Origin: Candidatus Eremiobacterota bacterium
Lineage (GTDB): Bacteria > Vulcanimicrobiota > CADAWZ01 > Ess09-12
Assembly: GCA_031082125.1 (NCBI GenBank)
Contig: JAVHLM010000002.1
Coordinates: 124,001-188,000, forward strand
DNA length: 64,000 nt
Direction of reading: 5' to 3'
Shown: positions 25,316-33,936 of the stretch, one piece after another
Numbering within the stretch: position 1 is the stretch's first letter
How the letters are laid out: every line of letters begins with the position of its first letter
Translations under genes and position numbers: made by a program
The notes under the pieces: model-generated
The model's input: only the letters and a program-made list of their open reading frames with translations
What the model was told of the DNA's origin: nothing
The model's database searches: none

Positions 25316-28300
25316 TTGGAATACCGCGTAGGTATTGATATCGGTTCTGACACCATCAAATCAGTCATTGTGAGCGAAGAGGGCATTGAGCCTCTTGAGC
25401 CCCTCAAGATCAAGGGAAAGCCCCTGGAAAAGATAAGGGAGATCCTCTCTCTGGTGAGGAAGCGCATCCCTGCCAACAACGGCACCGTGAAGGGAGCCAT
25501 CACGGGAAGGGGAGCCGACGCTTTTGCCGAGCTCCTCAGCGTCTCGACGGTCAACGAGATAGATGCCATTGTGGAGACGGTGAACCGCCTCTACCCCGAA
25601 GTGCGCCATATCATTGAGATCGGCGCGGAAACGCAGTCGTACCTCTCTCTTCACAAGGATGAGAAATCCAGCCGCCTCATCATAGAGGACGTGGCTCCCG
25701 GGGGGAAATGCGCGGGGGGCACGGGCTCCTTTCTTGATTACATGCACAAGAGGCTCAAGTATGACTCCCTTGACGAGTTTATCAATGTGGGCCTCTCCGT
25801 GGAGAACCCCGCCGGTATCTCGGGGCGCTGCGCCGTCTTTGCCGAGTCTGACATAGTCCATCACTACCAGAAAGGGACGCCCAAGGAGCGCATCGTGGCG
25901 GGGATCCACCAGGCTGCGGCAAGGAACTACAAGAGCATTATCCACAAGAGCAGCAAGCCCACCGACAAGGTGGCCCTCATAGGCGGTGTGGCCTCGAACA
26001 GGTGCATGAAGCACCATCTCATCAATGAACTGGGCCTCAGGGCCGAGCAGGTCGTCACGCCGGACCTCTATCTTTACCTTACCGCCCTGGGAGCGGCTTT
26101 CAAGGCCGAGAGGCCCCTTTTCTTTTCAGAGGCCATGGAAAAAGTGGAGAGGCACCTGACCGTCCCCTTTGATTACCCCTCCATGGAGCCTATAAAACTT
26201 GAGCGATCCGTCATCATGGAACGGCCGCCCCTTCCCGAAGGGCTTTGTCATGTCGGGGTCGCCGCCCTTGGCGTCGATATCGGCTCGGTAAGCACCAAGG
26301 CGGCCCTGGTGACAAAGATCGGCCCGGAATACCACGTGCTTGCCCACCATTACCGCAGAACTGAAGGCAACCCCATCAAGGCGGTGCAGCTCACCATGAA
26401 AGCCATCATGGAAGAGATAGGGGAAAAGGGCTTTGCCATAGACAAGATAGTGGCGGCCACGACAGGGTCAGGGCGTTATCTTACTGCCTATTTCATAGGC
26501 GCCGGCCTCATCAAGGACGAGATCACCGCGCAGTCGAGCGGCACCGCGGCATCCATCAAGGAAAAGGAAGTCACCATCATTGAAATAGGCGGCCAGGACT
26601 CGAAATTCATCCAGCTCTACCAGGGCAACACCACGGATTTCGAGATGAACTGGGCCTGTGCCGCCGGCACGGGAGCCCTCATAGAGAAGCATGCGAAGAA
26701 CCTGGATATCGAGATACAGGACTTTGGCGACATCGCCCTGAAAGGAAAGAAGCCGCCCCTCATCAACTCCACCTGCGCCGTCTTTTCGGAGTCAGCCCTT
26801 ATACACTTTCAGCAGAACAACGTGAGTATTGAGGACCTCTGCGCCGGAGCCTGTCTCGCCTCGGCGAAAAATTACTTTGCCAAGGTGGTCCGCAGCAGGC
26901 CGGTGAGTGACTTCGTGGTCTTCCAGGGCGCCGTGGCCTTCAACAGGGGCATGGTAGGGGCCTTTGAAACCCTCCTGTCACGTCCCATTGTAGTTCCGCC
27001 TTACCCGCACCTTACGGGCGCCATCGGGGTGGCGACCCTTGCGTACGAAGCCCATGAGAGGGGCAGCGCGGTGAAAGCCTTCAAGGGCTTTGAGGCCATC
27101 CTGGGTGCCGACTATTCCCTCACCTCCTTCCAGTGCGCCCACTGCACCAACGAGTGCCACGTGAACATGTTCAAGGTGGGCGACGAGAAATTCTACCAGG
27201 GGGATCGCTGCGACCGTTACAGCAGCGCCCAGAAAAAGAAGGAGGGTGAGGCCCTCCCCGACCTCTTCGAAGAGAGGGAGCGACTCCTCATGTCTCTTTA
27301 CGAGGCACCGGCGCGGGAAAGCACTCTTGGCACCGTGGGCATCCCGAGGGGCCTCTTCTTCTCTGATTACTATCCCTTCTTCAATGCCTTTTTCAGCGAG
27401 GCGGGCTTCCAGGTCATCCCTTCGGAGAGGACCACCAAGAAGATCATAGCCTCGGGAGTGTCTTCCACCGTCGCGGAGCCCTGCTTTCCCATCAAGGTGG
27501 CCCATGGCCACGTGGCGAGCCTGCTTGAGAAGGAGCCCGACTATATTTTCCTCCCCTACATATTCTCGGCTGAAAAGCCCGTGGGAAAGAACGAGGCCTG
27601 CAATATATGCCCCTATGTGCAGTCGGCCCCTGACGTGATAAGGCGGGCCCTTGCCGCTGAGGGGAAGAGGACAGAGTTCCTCACGCCCACCTTCATGTTC
27701 GAGCGGGGAGAGGCCCATGTGAAGCGCGTGCTCCGTGAGCTTGGAAAGACTCTCGGCGTGAAGGCCGCGGCAGTGGACAAAGCCTATGGGGTCGCAAGAA
27801 GGACTCTGGATGAGTTCAGGGAGCGCATCAGTGCCCGCGGAAAGGAAGTGCTCGAGAGCCTCGGCGAGAACCAGATGGCCTTCGTGATAATAGGGAGGCC
27901 CTATGCCGTCCATGATCCCGCCGTCACCATGGATGTAGCGAAAAAAGTGCTTGACGAGGGGTATCTTCCCCTTCCGATGGATTTTCTCCCCCTGGAAGAC
28001 CATGACACAGCCGTGCAGTGGCCCAACATGTACTCGGTCCAGGGGCAGAAGAAGCTTGCCGCGGCGAGGATGCTCTCGGGAAGGAAGAACCTCCACGGCC
28101 TCGTGGTCACCTATTTCGGCTGCGGCCCCGACGCCTTCATCGACCAGATGTTCAAGGAGGAGATTGACAAGCACTACCTCACCGTCCAGATCGACGAGCA
28201 CACCTCCGATACGGGTATCATCACAAGGATTCAGGCATATCTGAATTCAGTGGGCCAGGTGGCTCCGCCGCTGAAGGCGAGCGAGAAGAAGGCTGCATCG

Positions 28301-29608
28301 GAGACTCCCCTCAGGGAGATCGGAGAGAAAATTCTCTGGGTCCCCGATATGAATGCCGGCTCTGCCGTCATATCGAGCGTCATGAGGGCCTTCGGCATCA
28401 ATGCCCGTGTCCTTCCCCGCTCAGACGACAAGGGGCTTTCACGGGCGAGAAAGTATATCTGCGGCGATGTGTGCCTCCCCATGCTCCACACTTCGGAAGA
28501 CATGTTCACCCATGCCTCGAGGGAGGGCTTTGATCCCTCGAAGGAGGCATTCTTTCAGGGCAAATCCATGGGGCCCTGCCGGTACGGCATGTACTTCATG
28601 CTGGAGAAAAGCATCATGGACGCCCTTCACGGCTCGGTGGACCTTGTCACCCTGGGTAACAGGAATACGAGTGGCGGCCTGGGTACCTTCTTTGTCCTCA
28701 CCGTCTGGGACGGCCTGGTGGCCCATGACCTGCTGGAAAAAATGCTTTTTCACACGAGGCCCTACGAGGGGGAGAAGGGCGCCGCCGACAGGATATTCAG
28801 CCGTTTTATCGATAAGCTCTGTGTTCTGATAGAAAAGGGAGGCGTCGATTTCAGCTCTTTTACGCGCAAAGCCGGCGCCCTGCTCTCGGGAAGCCACCTT
28901 GAGCCTCTCGAGGCCCTTCTTAAAGAGGCGCGTCATGAATTTGCCTCTGTAAGGTCAGAGTGCCCGCCAAAGCCCCTGGTGGGGATGGTGGGGGAGTTCT
29001 TCGTGCGCCTCCATGAGCCCTCGAACCAGTCCATCATAAGATCGCTTGAATCAATGGGCGCTGAGGTATGGCTCGCCCCCCTAACGGAGTTTTTCGCCTA
29101 CTCCAACTATATCACGGGCCAGCATTCCCTTGACCGCTGGAAGGATGACAAAAAGGCAGGCCTCATCATCGATGCGAAAATGAGGGAGTTCCTGGGGGCC
29201 TTTGCCTCCCGCGACGAGCACCGCCTCTTCAATGCCACCCTTCCTTACCTGGAAGGCTTTGATGAGCTCCCCTCCCACGAGGTGGTGGAGCTTGGAGCCC
29301 TTTACGTGAACAGGTTTTTCGGCGGCGAGGCTATCATGAGCATGGGAAAGTCAGAGGATTTCGCCCGCAGGAACCTCTCGGGCATCGTGAGCGTGGGGCC
29401 TTTCAACTGCATGCCCAGCCTTGTGGTGAGCGCCCTTTCGAGAGAGTTGCGCAAGGCACATCGAAACATCCCGTACCTCGTCATGGATTATGACGGCTAC
29501 GAGGACTCCGTGAGGGACATGAAGCTTTCGATGTTCTTAAGCCAGGTCAGGGAGCGCCACGGGACAGGGACCAGCGGAGAAGCGGCAGCGGTGCCCGGCG
29601 AAAAGTAG
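25316..29608 (+). CDS. Large (R)-2-hydroxyacyl-CoA dehydratase activase-like protein (BadF/BadG/HgdC family)
   Basis: 1430 residues. Two ASKHA-type activase domains occur in tandem: residues about 3-260 (GIDIGSDTIKS, CAGGTGSF, GRCAVFAESD) and about 318-580 (GVDIGSVSTKA, CAAGTGALIEKHA, STCAVFSES). In HgdC-type activases such Cys bind a [4Fe-4S] cluster between subunits and drive ATP-dependent one-electron transfer. The second half (about 620-1400) matches the DUF2229-type CoA-enzyme activase region with many Cys, including CNICPYVQ and FGCGPDAF, and probably includes dehydratase-like parts. The protein may be self-contained or activate a dehydratase elsewhere; none is in the window. The start is TTG, seven bases after AAGGAGGA. 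A substrate cannot be assigned. Confidence 0.9.
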   Translation: MEYRVGIDIGSDTIKSVIVSEEGIEPLEPLKIKGKPLEKIREILSLVRKRIPANNGTVKGAITGRGADAFAELLSVSTVNEIDAIVETVNRLYPEVRHIIEIGAETQSYLSLHKDEKSSRLIIEDVAPGGKCAGGTGSFLDYMHKRLKYDSLDEFINVGLSVENPAGISGRCAVFAESDIVHHYQKGTPKERIVAGIHQAAARNYKSIIHKSSKPTDKVALIGGVASNRCMKHHLINELGLRAEQVVTPDLYLYLTALGAAFKAERPLFFSEAMEKVERHLTVPFDYPSMEPIKLERSVIMERPPLPEGLCHVGVAALGVDIGSVSTKAALVTKIGPEYHVLAHHYRRTEGNPIKAVQLTMKAIMEEIGEKGFAIDKIVAATTGSGRYLTAYFIGAGLIKDEITAQSSGTAASIKEKEVTIIEIGGQDSKFIQLYQGNTTDFEMNWACAAGTGALIEKHAKNLDIEIQDFGDIALKGKKPPLINSTCAVFSESALIHFQQNNVSIEDLCAGACLASAKNYFAKVVRSRPVSDFVVFQGAVAFNRGMVGAFETLLSRPIVVPPYPHLTGAIGVATLAYEAHERGSAVKAFKGFEAILGADYSLTSFQCAHCTNECHVNMFKVGDEKFYQGDRCDRYSSAQKKKEGEALPDLFEERERLLMSLYEAPARESTLGTVGIPRGLFFSDYYPFFNAFFSEAGFQVIPSERTTKKIIASGVSSTVAEPCFPIKVAHGHVASLLEKEPDYIFLPYIFSAEKPVGKNEACNICPYVQSAPDVIRRALAAEGKRTEFLTPTFMFERGEAHVKRVLRELGKTLGVKAAAVDKAYGVARRTLDEFRERISARGKEVLESLGENQMAFVIIGRPYAVHDPAVTMDVAKKVLDEGYLPLPMDFLPLEDHDTAVQWPNMYSVQGQKKLAAARMLSGRKNLHGLVVTYFGCGPDAFIDQMFKEEIDKHYLTVQIDEHTSDTGIITRIQAYLNSVGQVAPPLKASEKKAASETPLREIGEKILWVPDMNAGSAVISSVMRAFGINARVLPRSDDKGLSRARKYICGDVCLPMLHTSEDMFTHASREGFDPSKEAFFQGKSMGPCRYGMYFMLEKSIMDALHGSVDLVTLGNRNTSGGLGTFFVLTVWDGLVAHDLLEKMLFHTRPYEGEKGAADRIFSRFIDKLCVLIEKGGVDFSSFTRKAGALLSGSHLEPLEALLKEARHEFASVRSECPPKPLVGMVGEFFVRLHEPSNQSIIRSLESMGAEVWLAPLTEFFAYSNYITGQHSLDRWKDDKKAGLIIDAKMREFLGAFASRDEHRLFNATLPYLEGFDELPSHEVVELGALYVNRFFGGEAIMSMGKSEDFARRNLSGIVSVGPFNCMPSLVVSALSRELRKAHRNIPYLVMDYDGYEDSVRDMKLSMFLSQVRERHGTGTSGEAAAVPGEK

Positions 29609-29696
29609 AGGACCGGAAGGATGGAAGGCCGGCAGGAATAAGAAGTTCCTATAAACAGTAAAAGCAGCAGCAATGAAGAAAACAGAGGTCCTTGCA

Positions 29697-31265
29697 ATGA
29701 AAAATCCTTATCTTCCTCTTCGCTTTGTCCTGATAAGAGCTCTTGCGTGTGCCGCAGTCTTTCTGGGGCTCATGACGGCGGGTCTCATGGCGGGCGAGGC
29801 CGTGGAGCTCCAGATACTCCATATCAACGACTTCCATGGCTACCTGCTCCCTTACGAGGACAAGGCCCTTGCGCCGCTCCCCGAAAAGATAGGCGGCGCT
29901 GCCTTTATCGCGTCAAAGATCCGCGAGCTCAGGGCCCTCAACCCCGAAGGCACCCTCACCCTGGACGCCGGCGATATCGCCCAGGGCACGCCCCTCTCCA
30001 ACGAGTTCCGCGGAAAGCCTGTCGTGGAGTATATGAGCGCCCTCGGGTTTGATGCCATGGAGCTCGGCAACCATGAATTTGACTGGGGTGTTCCCGTGCT
30101 CCGCGAAATGGTGGCTCATGCCTCATTCCCGGTGCTCTGTGCCAACATCGTCGAAGAAAAGACGGGGAAACCTCTTCCCTTCGTCTCACCTTACCATGTT
30201 TTTACAAGGAAAGGCGTCAGGATAGGCATAATCGGCCTTATCACGCCGCAGACCCCCCGCATCAGCAATCCTCTTCATATGAAAGGCCTCAGGTTCCTCC
30301 CCCCCGAAGAGGTGGCGGCCCGCTACCGCGATGAGCTCAAGGCACAGGGGGTGCAGGTCGTGGGCCTCCTGTCCCATTGCGGCGTTGATGCCGACAAGGA
30401 GCTGGCGGCCAGGGTCCCCGGGATTGCCTTTATCATCGGAGGCCACAGCCACACGGCCCTCAAGGATCCCCTCGTCGTCAACGGCACCATTATCGTGCAG
30501 GCCCGGGCCTACGGGATGTACCTCGGCGATCTTACCTTCTCTGTTGACAGGGACACGGGGAAGGTCCTCTCCTTCAAGGAAAGGGATGAGCTTATTCCCA
30601 TCGTGGACAGAGACATCACTGCCGATCCTGCTGTCGTGGCGCTTCTTGAGCCCTATGTCAGGAAAATACAGCCTGTCATGAAGGAAGTCGTGGGGTTTGC
30701 GCGCGAGGAGATTCCCAAGGTGCCACTCCCCGGCAGGGGAGACTCGGCCATGGGCGACCTTGTGGCCGATCTTTTGAGGGAATACTCAGGGACGGAGGTG
30801 TTCTTCATCAATTCCGGCGCCCTGAGGATGCCTTTTTACCGGGGAAAGATCACCAGGGAGGATGTGTACCGCATGTTCCCCTTCGAAGACGTGGTGGTGA
30901 CCGTGAGCCTCGCCGGCAGCGCCATAAAGGCTGTGCTGGAGCACGGCGTCCTTACCGAGAAAGTGATCCAGGTGTCAGGGGTGAGCTTCGCTTACCGGCG
31001 GGGAGCCCAGGGCACGGTGCAGATCTCTGAGGTGATGGTCGGGGGAAGGCCCCTCGACGACCGCCGCCTTTACCGGGTTGGCACCATTGATTACCTCTAT
31101 CACGGTGGCGACGGCTACATGATGTTTCAAAAGGGGAGAAATCCCCGCTTCGGCGAGGCAAGCGTGAGGGATATCATCGGGAACTGCATAAAGTCCAAGG
31201 TCACTATCGGGGTGCCCTCTGACGCAAGAGTCCTTCTCTCGGGGGAGCCGCCGGGCAGAAAGTGA
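29697..31265 (+). CDS. Exported 5'-nucleotidase / UDP-sugar hydrolase family protein
   Basis: About 522 residues with a signal peptide. The metallophosphatase domain (about 40-300) has LQILHINDFHGY, LDAGD, ELGNHEFDWG and GGHSHT, all metal ligands of UshA-like enzymes. The C-terminal substrate domain (about 340-510) has FFINSGALRMPF and RMFPFEDVVV. It likely removes phosphate from extracellular nucleotides. ATG at 29697 is chosen because AGAGG lies eight bases upstream and gives a compact signal sequence; an ATG at 29673 is in frame. The gene starts about 88 bases after the activase and ends 1 base from the convergent glycosidase gene. Confidence 0.92.
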   Translation: MKNPYLPLRFVLIRALACAAVFLGLMTAGLMAGEAVELQILHINDFHGYLLPYEDKALAPLPEKIGGAAFIASKIRELRALNPEGTLTLDAGDIAQGTPLSNEFRGKPVVEYMSALGFDAMELGNHEFDWGVPVLREMVAHASFPVLCANIVEEKTGKPLPFVSPYHVFTRKGVRIGIIGLITPQTPRISNPLHMKGLRFLPPEEVAARYRDELKAQGVQVVGLLSHCGVDADKELAARVPGIAFIIGGHSHTALKDPLVVNGTIIVQARAYGMYLGDLTFSVDRDTGKVLSFKERDELIPIVDRDITADPAVVALLEPYVRKIQPVMKEVVGFAREEIPKVPLPGRGDSAMGDLVADLLREYSGTEVFFINSGALRMPFYRGKITREDVYRMFPFEDVVVTVSLAGSAIKAVLEHGVLTEKVIQVSGVSFAYRRGAQGTVQISEVMVGGRPLDDRRLYRVGTIDYLYHGGDGYMMFQKGRNPRFGEASVRDIIGNCIKSKVTIGVPSDARVLLSGEPPGRK

Positions 31266-31266
31266 C

Positions 31267-32121
31267 CTATTTCCGGAAAAAGCCGATTCCCAGGGGGACC
31301 TGGGAGTTCCCTTCCTTGAGCTCGAAGCTGCCGGCCTTCACATAGAGCTGCGTGGAGCTCCCCCCGTCCAGGTTTATCACGTCGAGGGGAGTGATGCCGC
31401 CCCGCTCGGCGGGACCCAGCAGAATGGTGCGAAGCTCGTCCCAGCCTATCGTGGCGTATGAGGGCGCCGTCACGAAGAGCACTATTTTCCCTTCCCTGTC
31501 AATGCCGCACCCCGCCCGGCGGTGTTCCTCCCTGAAATCTATCGTTTTCTGGAGCCCCTCGGTGGCTTTACCTCCTGCCACAAGGCGGGGGCCTACCTGG
31601 AATGCCTCGTCGTACGAGAGGGGGTGAAAGGTGTCGCGGTGGACGATGGAGAGCCTTCCCTTTGAGAATCCTATGATGCCCGAGTAGATGACAGGCGTGG
31701 CGATGTAATCATTCACCATCTTACCGCGGGTCTTCAGGAAGCCGAGGGGACGGTCGTTCTCGTCGAAATAGCTCCCGTTGATGCCCGCCGCCGCTCCCGA
31801 GCGTGCCACCATGTCTTTCACCGTCATTGCGGTATTGCCCATGGCATGGGCGTAGAGGATTCCTGCGCGGAAGCGCGCGGGGTCAAGGCGCACCATCAGG
31901 AGGCATTCGCTTCCGTCCCGACCCCCTTTTCTCGGCAGGGGGGCTTTCCTGTGGCTTATCCCCTCTGCCGCCGTGACCCAGGCGGTGCCCCCTTTTTCGG
32001 CGAGAAAGCTGTTGCAGAGGCTTCTGAGGTCCTTGTATGAAAAGACTCCTGTATTGAGGGCGAGAAGGGGAAAAACAATCCATGAGAAAAGAAGGGAAAC
32101 CTTAAAGAAGCTCTTTACCAC
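31267..32121 (-). CDS. Exported phosphodiester glycosidase (NAGPA/DUF2233 domain)
   Basis: 284 residues. N-terminal hydrophobic segment (FFKVSLLFSWIVFPLLAL) then a NAGPA domain about 75-284. Signatures: GINGSYFDENDRPLG, QVGPRLVAGG and LDVINLDGGSSTQLYV, which in the family form the active site that hydrolyses phosphodiester-linked sugars (human NAGPA removes GlcNAc from phosphate; bacterial members act on wall or capsule polymers). Exported or anchored by the first helix. Start GTG. It converges with the 5'-nucleotidase with a one-base gap. The natural substrate here is not determined. Confidence 0.88.
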   Translation of the reverse strand: MVKSFFKVSLLFSWIVFPLLALNTGVFSYKDLRSLCNSFLAEKGGTAWVTAAEGISHRKAPLPRKGGRDGSECLLMVRLDPARFRAGILYAHAMGNTAMTVKDMVARSGAAAGINGSYFDENDRPLGFLKTRGKMVNDYIATPVIYSGIIGFSKGRLSIVHRDTFHPLSYDEAFQVGPRLVAGGKATEGLQKTIDFREEHRRAGCGIDREGKIVLFVTAPSYATIGWDELRTILLGPAERGGITPLDVINLDGGSSTQLYVKAGSFELKEGNSQVPLGIGFFRK

Positions 32122-32279
32122 TGATCTACCTGCCCTCCCAGGAAAGCGACCTTCACCATTCTTCTCTGCCCCATGGCAAACTCCTCCCGGGAGGGAAAGT
32201 CACTTTGGAGGAGAATTTCCCCTTGACGGCTCCCAGGAAGCCGGATTTCACCGGGAGCCTCCGGAAGCGAGGAGCATCA

Positions 32280-32885
32280 ATGGCTATTCCCTGCCCCGTC
32301 TGCCAGAAAACCATGCATATCATCTATGCTTATGAAATCGAGCTCGATCACTGCCGGTGGTGCGGAGGGCTCTGGTTTGACGCCGATGAGATGGAGAAGC
32401 TCACCACCTTCAAGAAGGCCCCGAAGCTCGTGACGCACCCCATGGCCTACGATCCCACCCAGGCGAGAGTCGAGGAGGGGAAGCGCACATGCCCCCGCTG
32501 CGGCAGGGGGCTCCAGGTCATAGATTACAAGGGGGTGAATATTGACGCCTGCATGGGGTGCAGGGGGATATGGTTCGACCGCTTTGAGGTGGCGAAAGTG
32601 ATGGGGATCACCGAGGGTCTTCCCAGAACGGGCGTCAATTACCATGAAACCCGCGTGGAGCGAAGGGAGCCTCTCGTGAGGGACGAGCGCCAGGGCCCTC
32701 TCATGAATTATGACAGTTCCGGCGACATTGCCTCTCCCCCTTCGGAGCCTTCCCCGCCGGTTTCCCGGGGGGCCTCCTCCGGGACATTCAGCGACTCCTC
32801 GTACGTCGCCCAGGAAGTGATCCACACGGTCTGCGACATTGCCCTGGACTTCTTTTTTCACCATCACCACCACCATGACTGGTGA
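32280..32885 (+). CDS. Zinc-ribbon (zf-TFIIB family) protein with C-terminal six-His run
   Basis: 201 residues. Two zinc-ribbon modules: residues about 4-40 (CPVCQKTM ... CRWCGGLWFD) and about 70-105 (CPRCGRGL ... CMGCRGIWFD), each a C-x2-C pair plus a C-x2-C pair followed by an acidic WFD turn, as in the zf-TFIIB domain family. The middle is low-complexity, rich in Pro and Ser. The end is FFFHHHHHHDW, a genomic six-histidine stretch that could bind Ni, Zn or Co. The start at 32280 has GAGGAG upstream. Function unknown; the family often sits near membrane-protease or metal genes. Confidence 0.85.
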   Translation: MAIPCPVCQKTMHIIYAYEIELDHCRWCGGLWFDADEMEKLTTFKKAPKLVTHPMAYDPTQARVEEGKRTCPRCGRGLQVIDYKGVNIDACMGCRGIWFDRFEVAKVMGITEGLPRTGVNYHETRVERREPLVRDERQGPLMNYDSSGDIASPPSEPSPPVSRGASSGTFSDSSYVAQEVIHTVCDIALDFFFHHHHHHDW

Positions 32886-32894
32886 TGGTGCTCC

Positions 32895-33743
32895 TTACCT
32901 CTCCCTGCCCTCCCTTTGATAGAGCTTTGCCGCCTTCTCCGATGCCGTGGTGATTCCTTTTATCATGGCAGAGGAAAAGCCCATATGCTCCATCTCGTTG
33001 AGGCCGGAGATGGTACACCCCCTGGGGCTCGTGACCTTGTCAATCTCCGCTTCGGGATGGGAGCCCTGCTCCAGTATCAGCGCCGCCGACCCTTTTGCCG
33101 TCTGGGCCGCCATCAGGAGGGCATCGTCGGAGTGGAAGCCTATCTCGATGCCGCCCTGGGAGGCCGAGCGGATGGAGCGCAGGAAGAAGGCCACGCCGCA
33201 GGCGCAGAGGGCCGTGGCGGGAACCATGTCCTCCTCGTTGAGGAGCAGGGTTTTCCCCACGGTGTTGAAGATTTCCATCGCGGCCTCGATTTCCCTTGGG
33301 CTTGCCGTCTTTGAGGCGATGCAGGTCATGGACTCCCCTATCACTATCGCCAGGTTCGGCATGGCCCTTATGAGGGGTATTTTCTTTTTTATCTGAGACG
33401 CGATCTCATCAGTGGTGGCGCCCGTCACGATGGAGATGACAAGGTGCCTCCCGGGGATGAGCCCGGGGCCTATCTCGCGGAGCACGCCGTCAAGCTGCTG
33501 GGGGAGCACGGAGATCAGCACCGTTTTTGCCCTTCTCGTGGCTTCCCTGTTGTCAGACATGGTCACGAAGCCATCGAGGGCAAGGTGCCTGAGGAGGCCT
33601 GCCTGCCGGCGCGTGATGATGATCTGCCCGGGGGCGAACTTTCCCGACGTGGCGAGCCCCCTTGCAATGGCCTGCCCGATGTTGCCGCCTCCTATGATGG
33701 CGATGGATTCTTCAGATGCCTTTTTTGCCGTGCCTTTTTTCAT
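32895..33743 (-). CDS. proC: Pyrroline-5-carboxylate reductase
   Basis: 282 residues, the usual length. Reduces 1-pyrroline-5-carboxylate to proline with NAD(P)H in the cytoplasm. The Rossmann glycine motif IIGGGNIGQAIARGL lies near residue 15. Later family features are LISVLPQQLDGVLREI, ISIVTGATTDEI, IRAMPNLAIVIGESMT, and the C-terminal active-site region GAAxxL/VTSPRGCTISGL (here DKVTSPRGCTISGLN). The start at 33743 follows AGAGG by seven bases; an in-frame ATG at 33773 lacks a good site. A GAAA-loop hairpin (33805-33820) stands upstream. Confidence 0.94.
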   Translation of the reverse strand: MKKGTAKKASEESIAIIGGGNIGQAIARGLATSGKFAPGQIIITRRQAGLLRHLALDGFVTMSDNREATRRAKTVLISVLPQQLDGVLREIGPGLIPGRHLVISIVTGATTDEIASQIKKKIPLIRAMPNLAIVIGESMTCIASKTASPREIEAAMEIFNTVGKTLLLNEEDMVPATALCACGVAFFLRSIRSASQGGIEIGFHSDDALLMAAQTAKGSAALILEQGSHPEAEIDKVTSPRGCTISGLNEMEHMGFSSAMIKGITTASEKAAKLYQREGRER

Positions 33744-33936
33744 GGAAGCGCCTCTTTTCTCTCCGGTGAGCATGGATTCGCAGGAGTGGGTACTTTAGTG
33801 CGGGAGAGGAGAAATCCTCTTGATTTGCTATGGCGATGGCTTTACCCACAGGGGAGCGGTAAATGCAATATAAGTCTTCGTAGCGCTCACACGCTTTTTT
33901 ACCTCGTAATAATCATTTGCCTGCGCCAATTGATCC

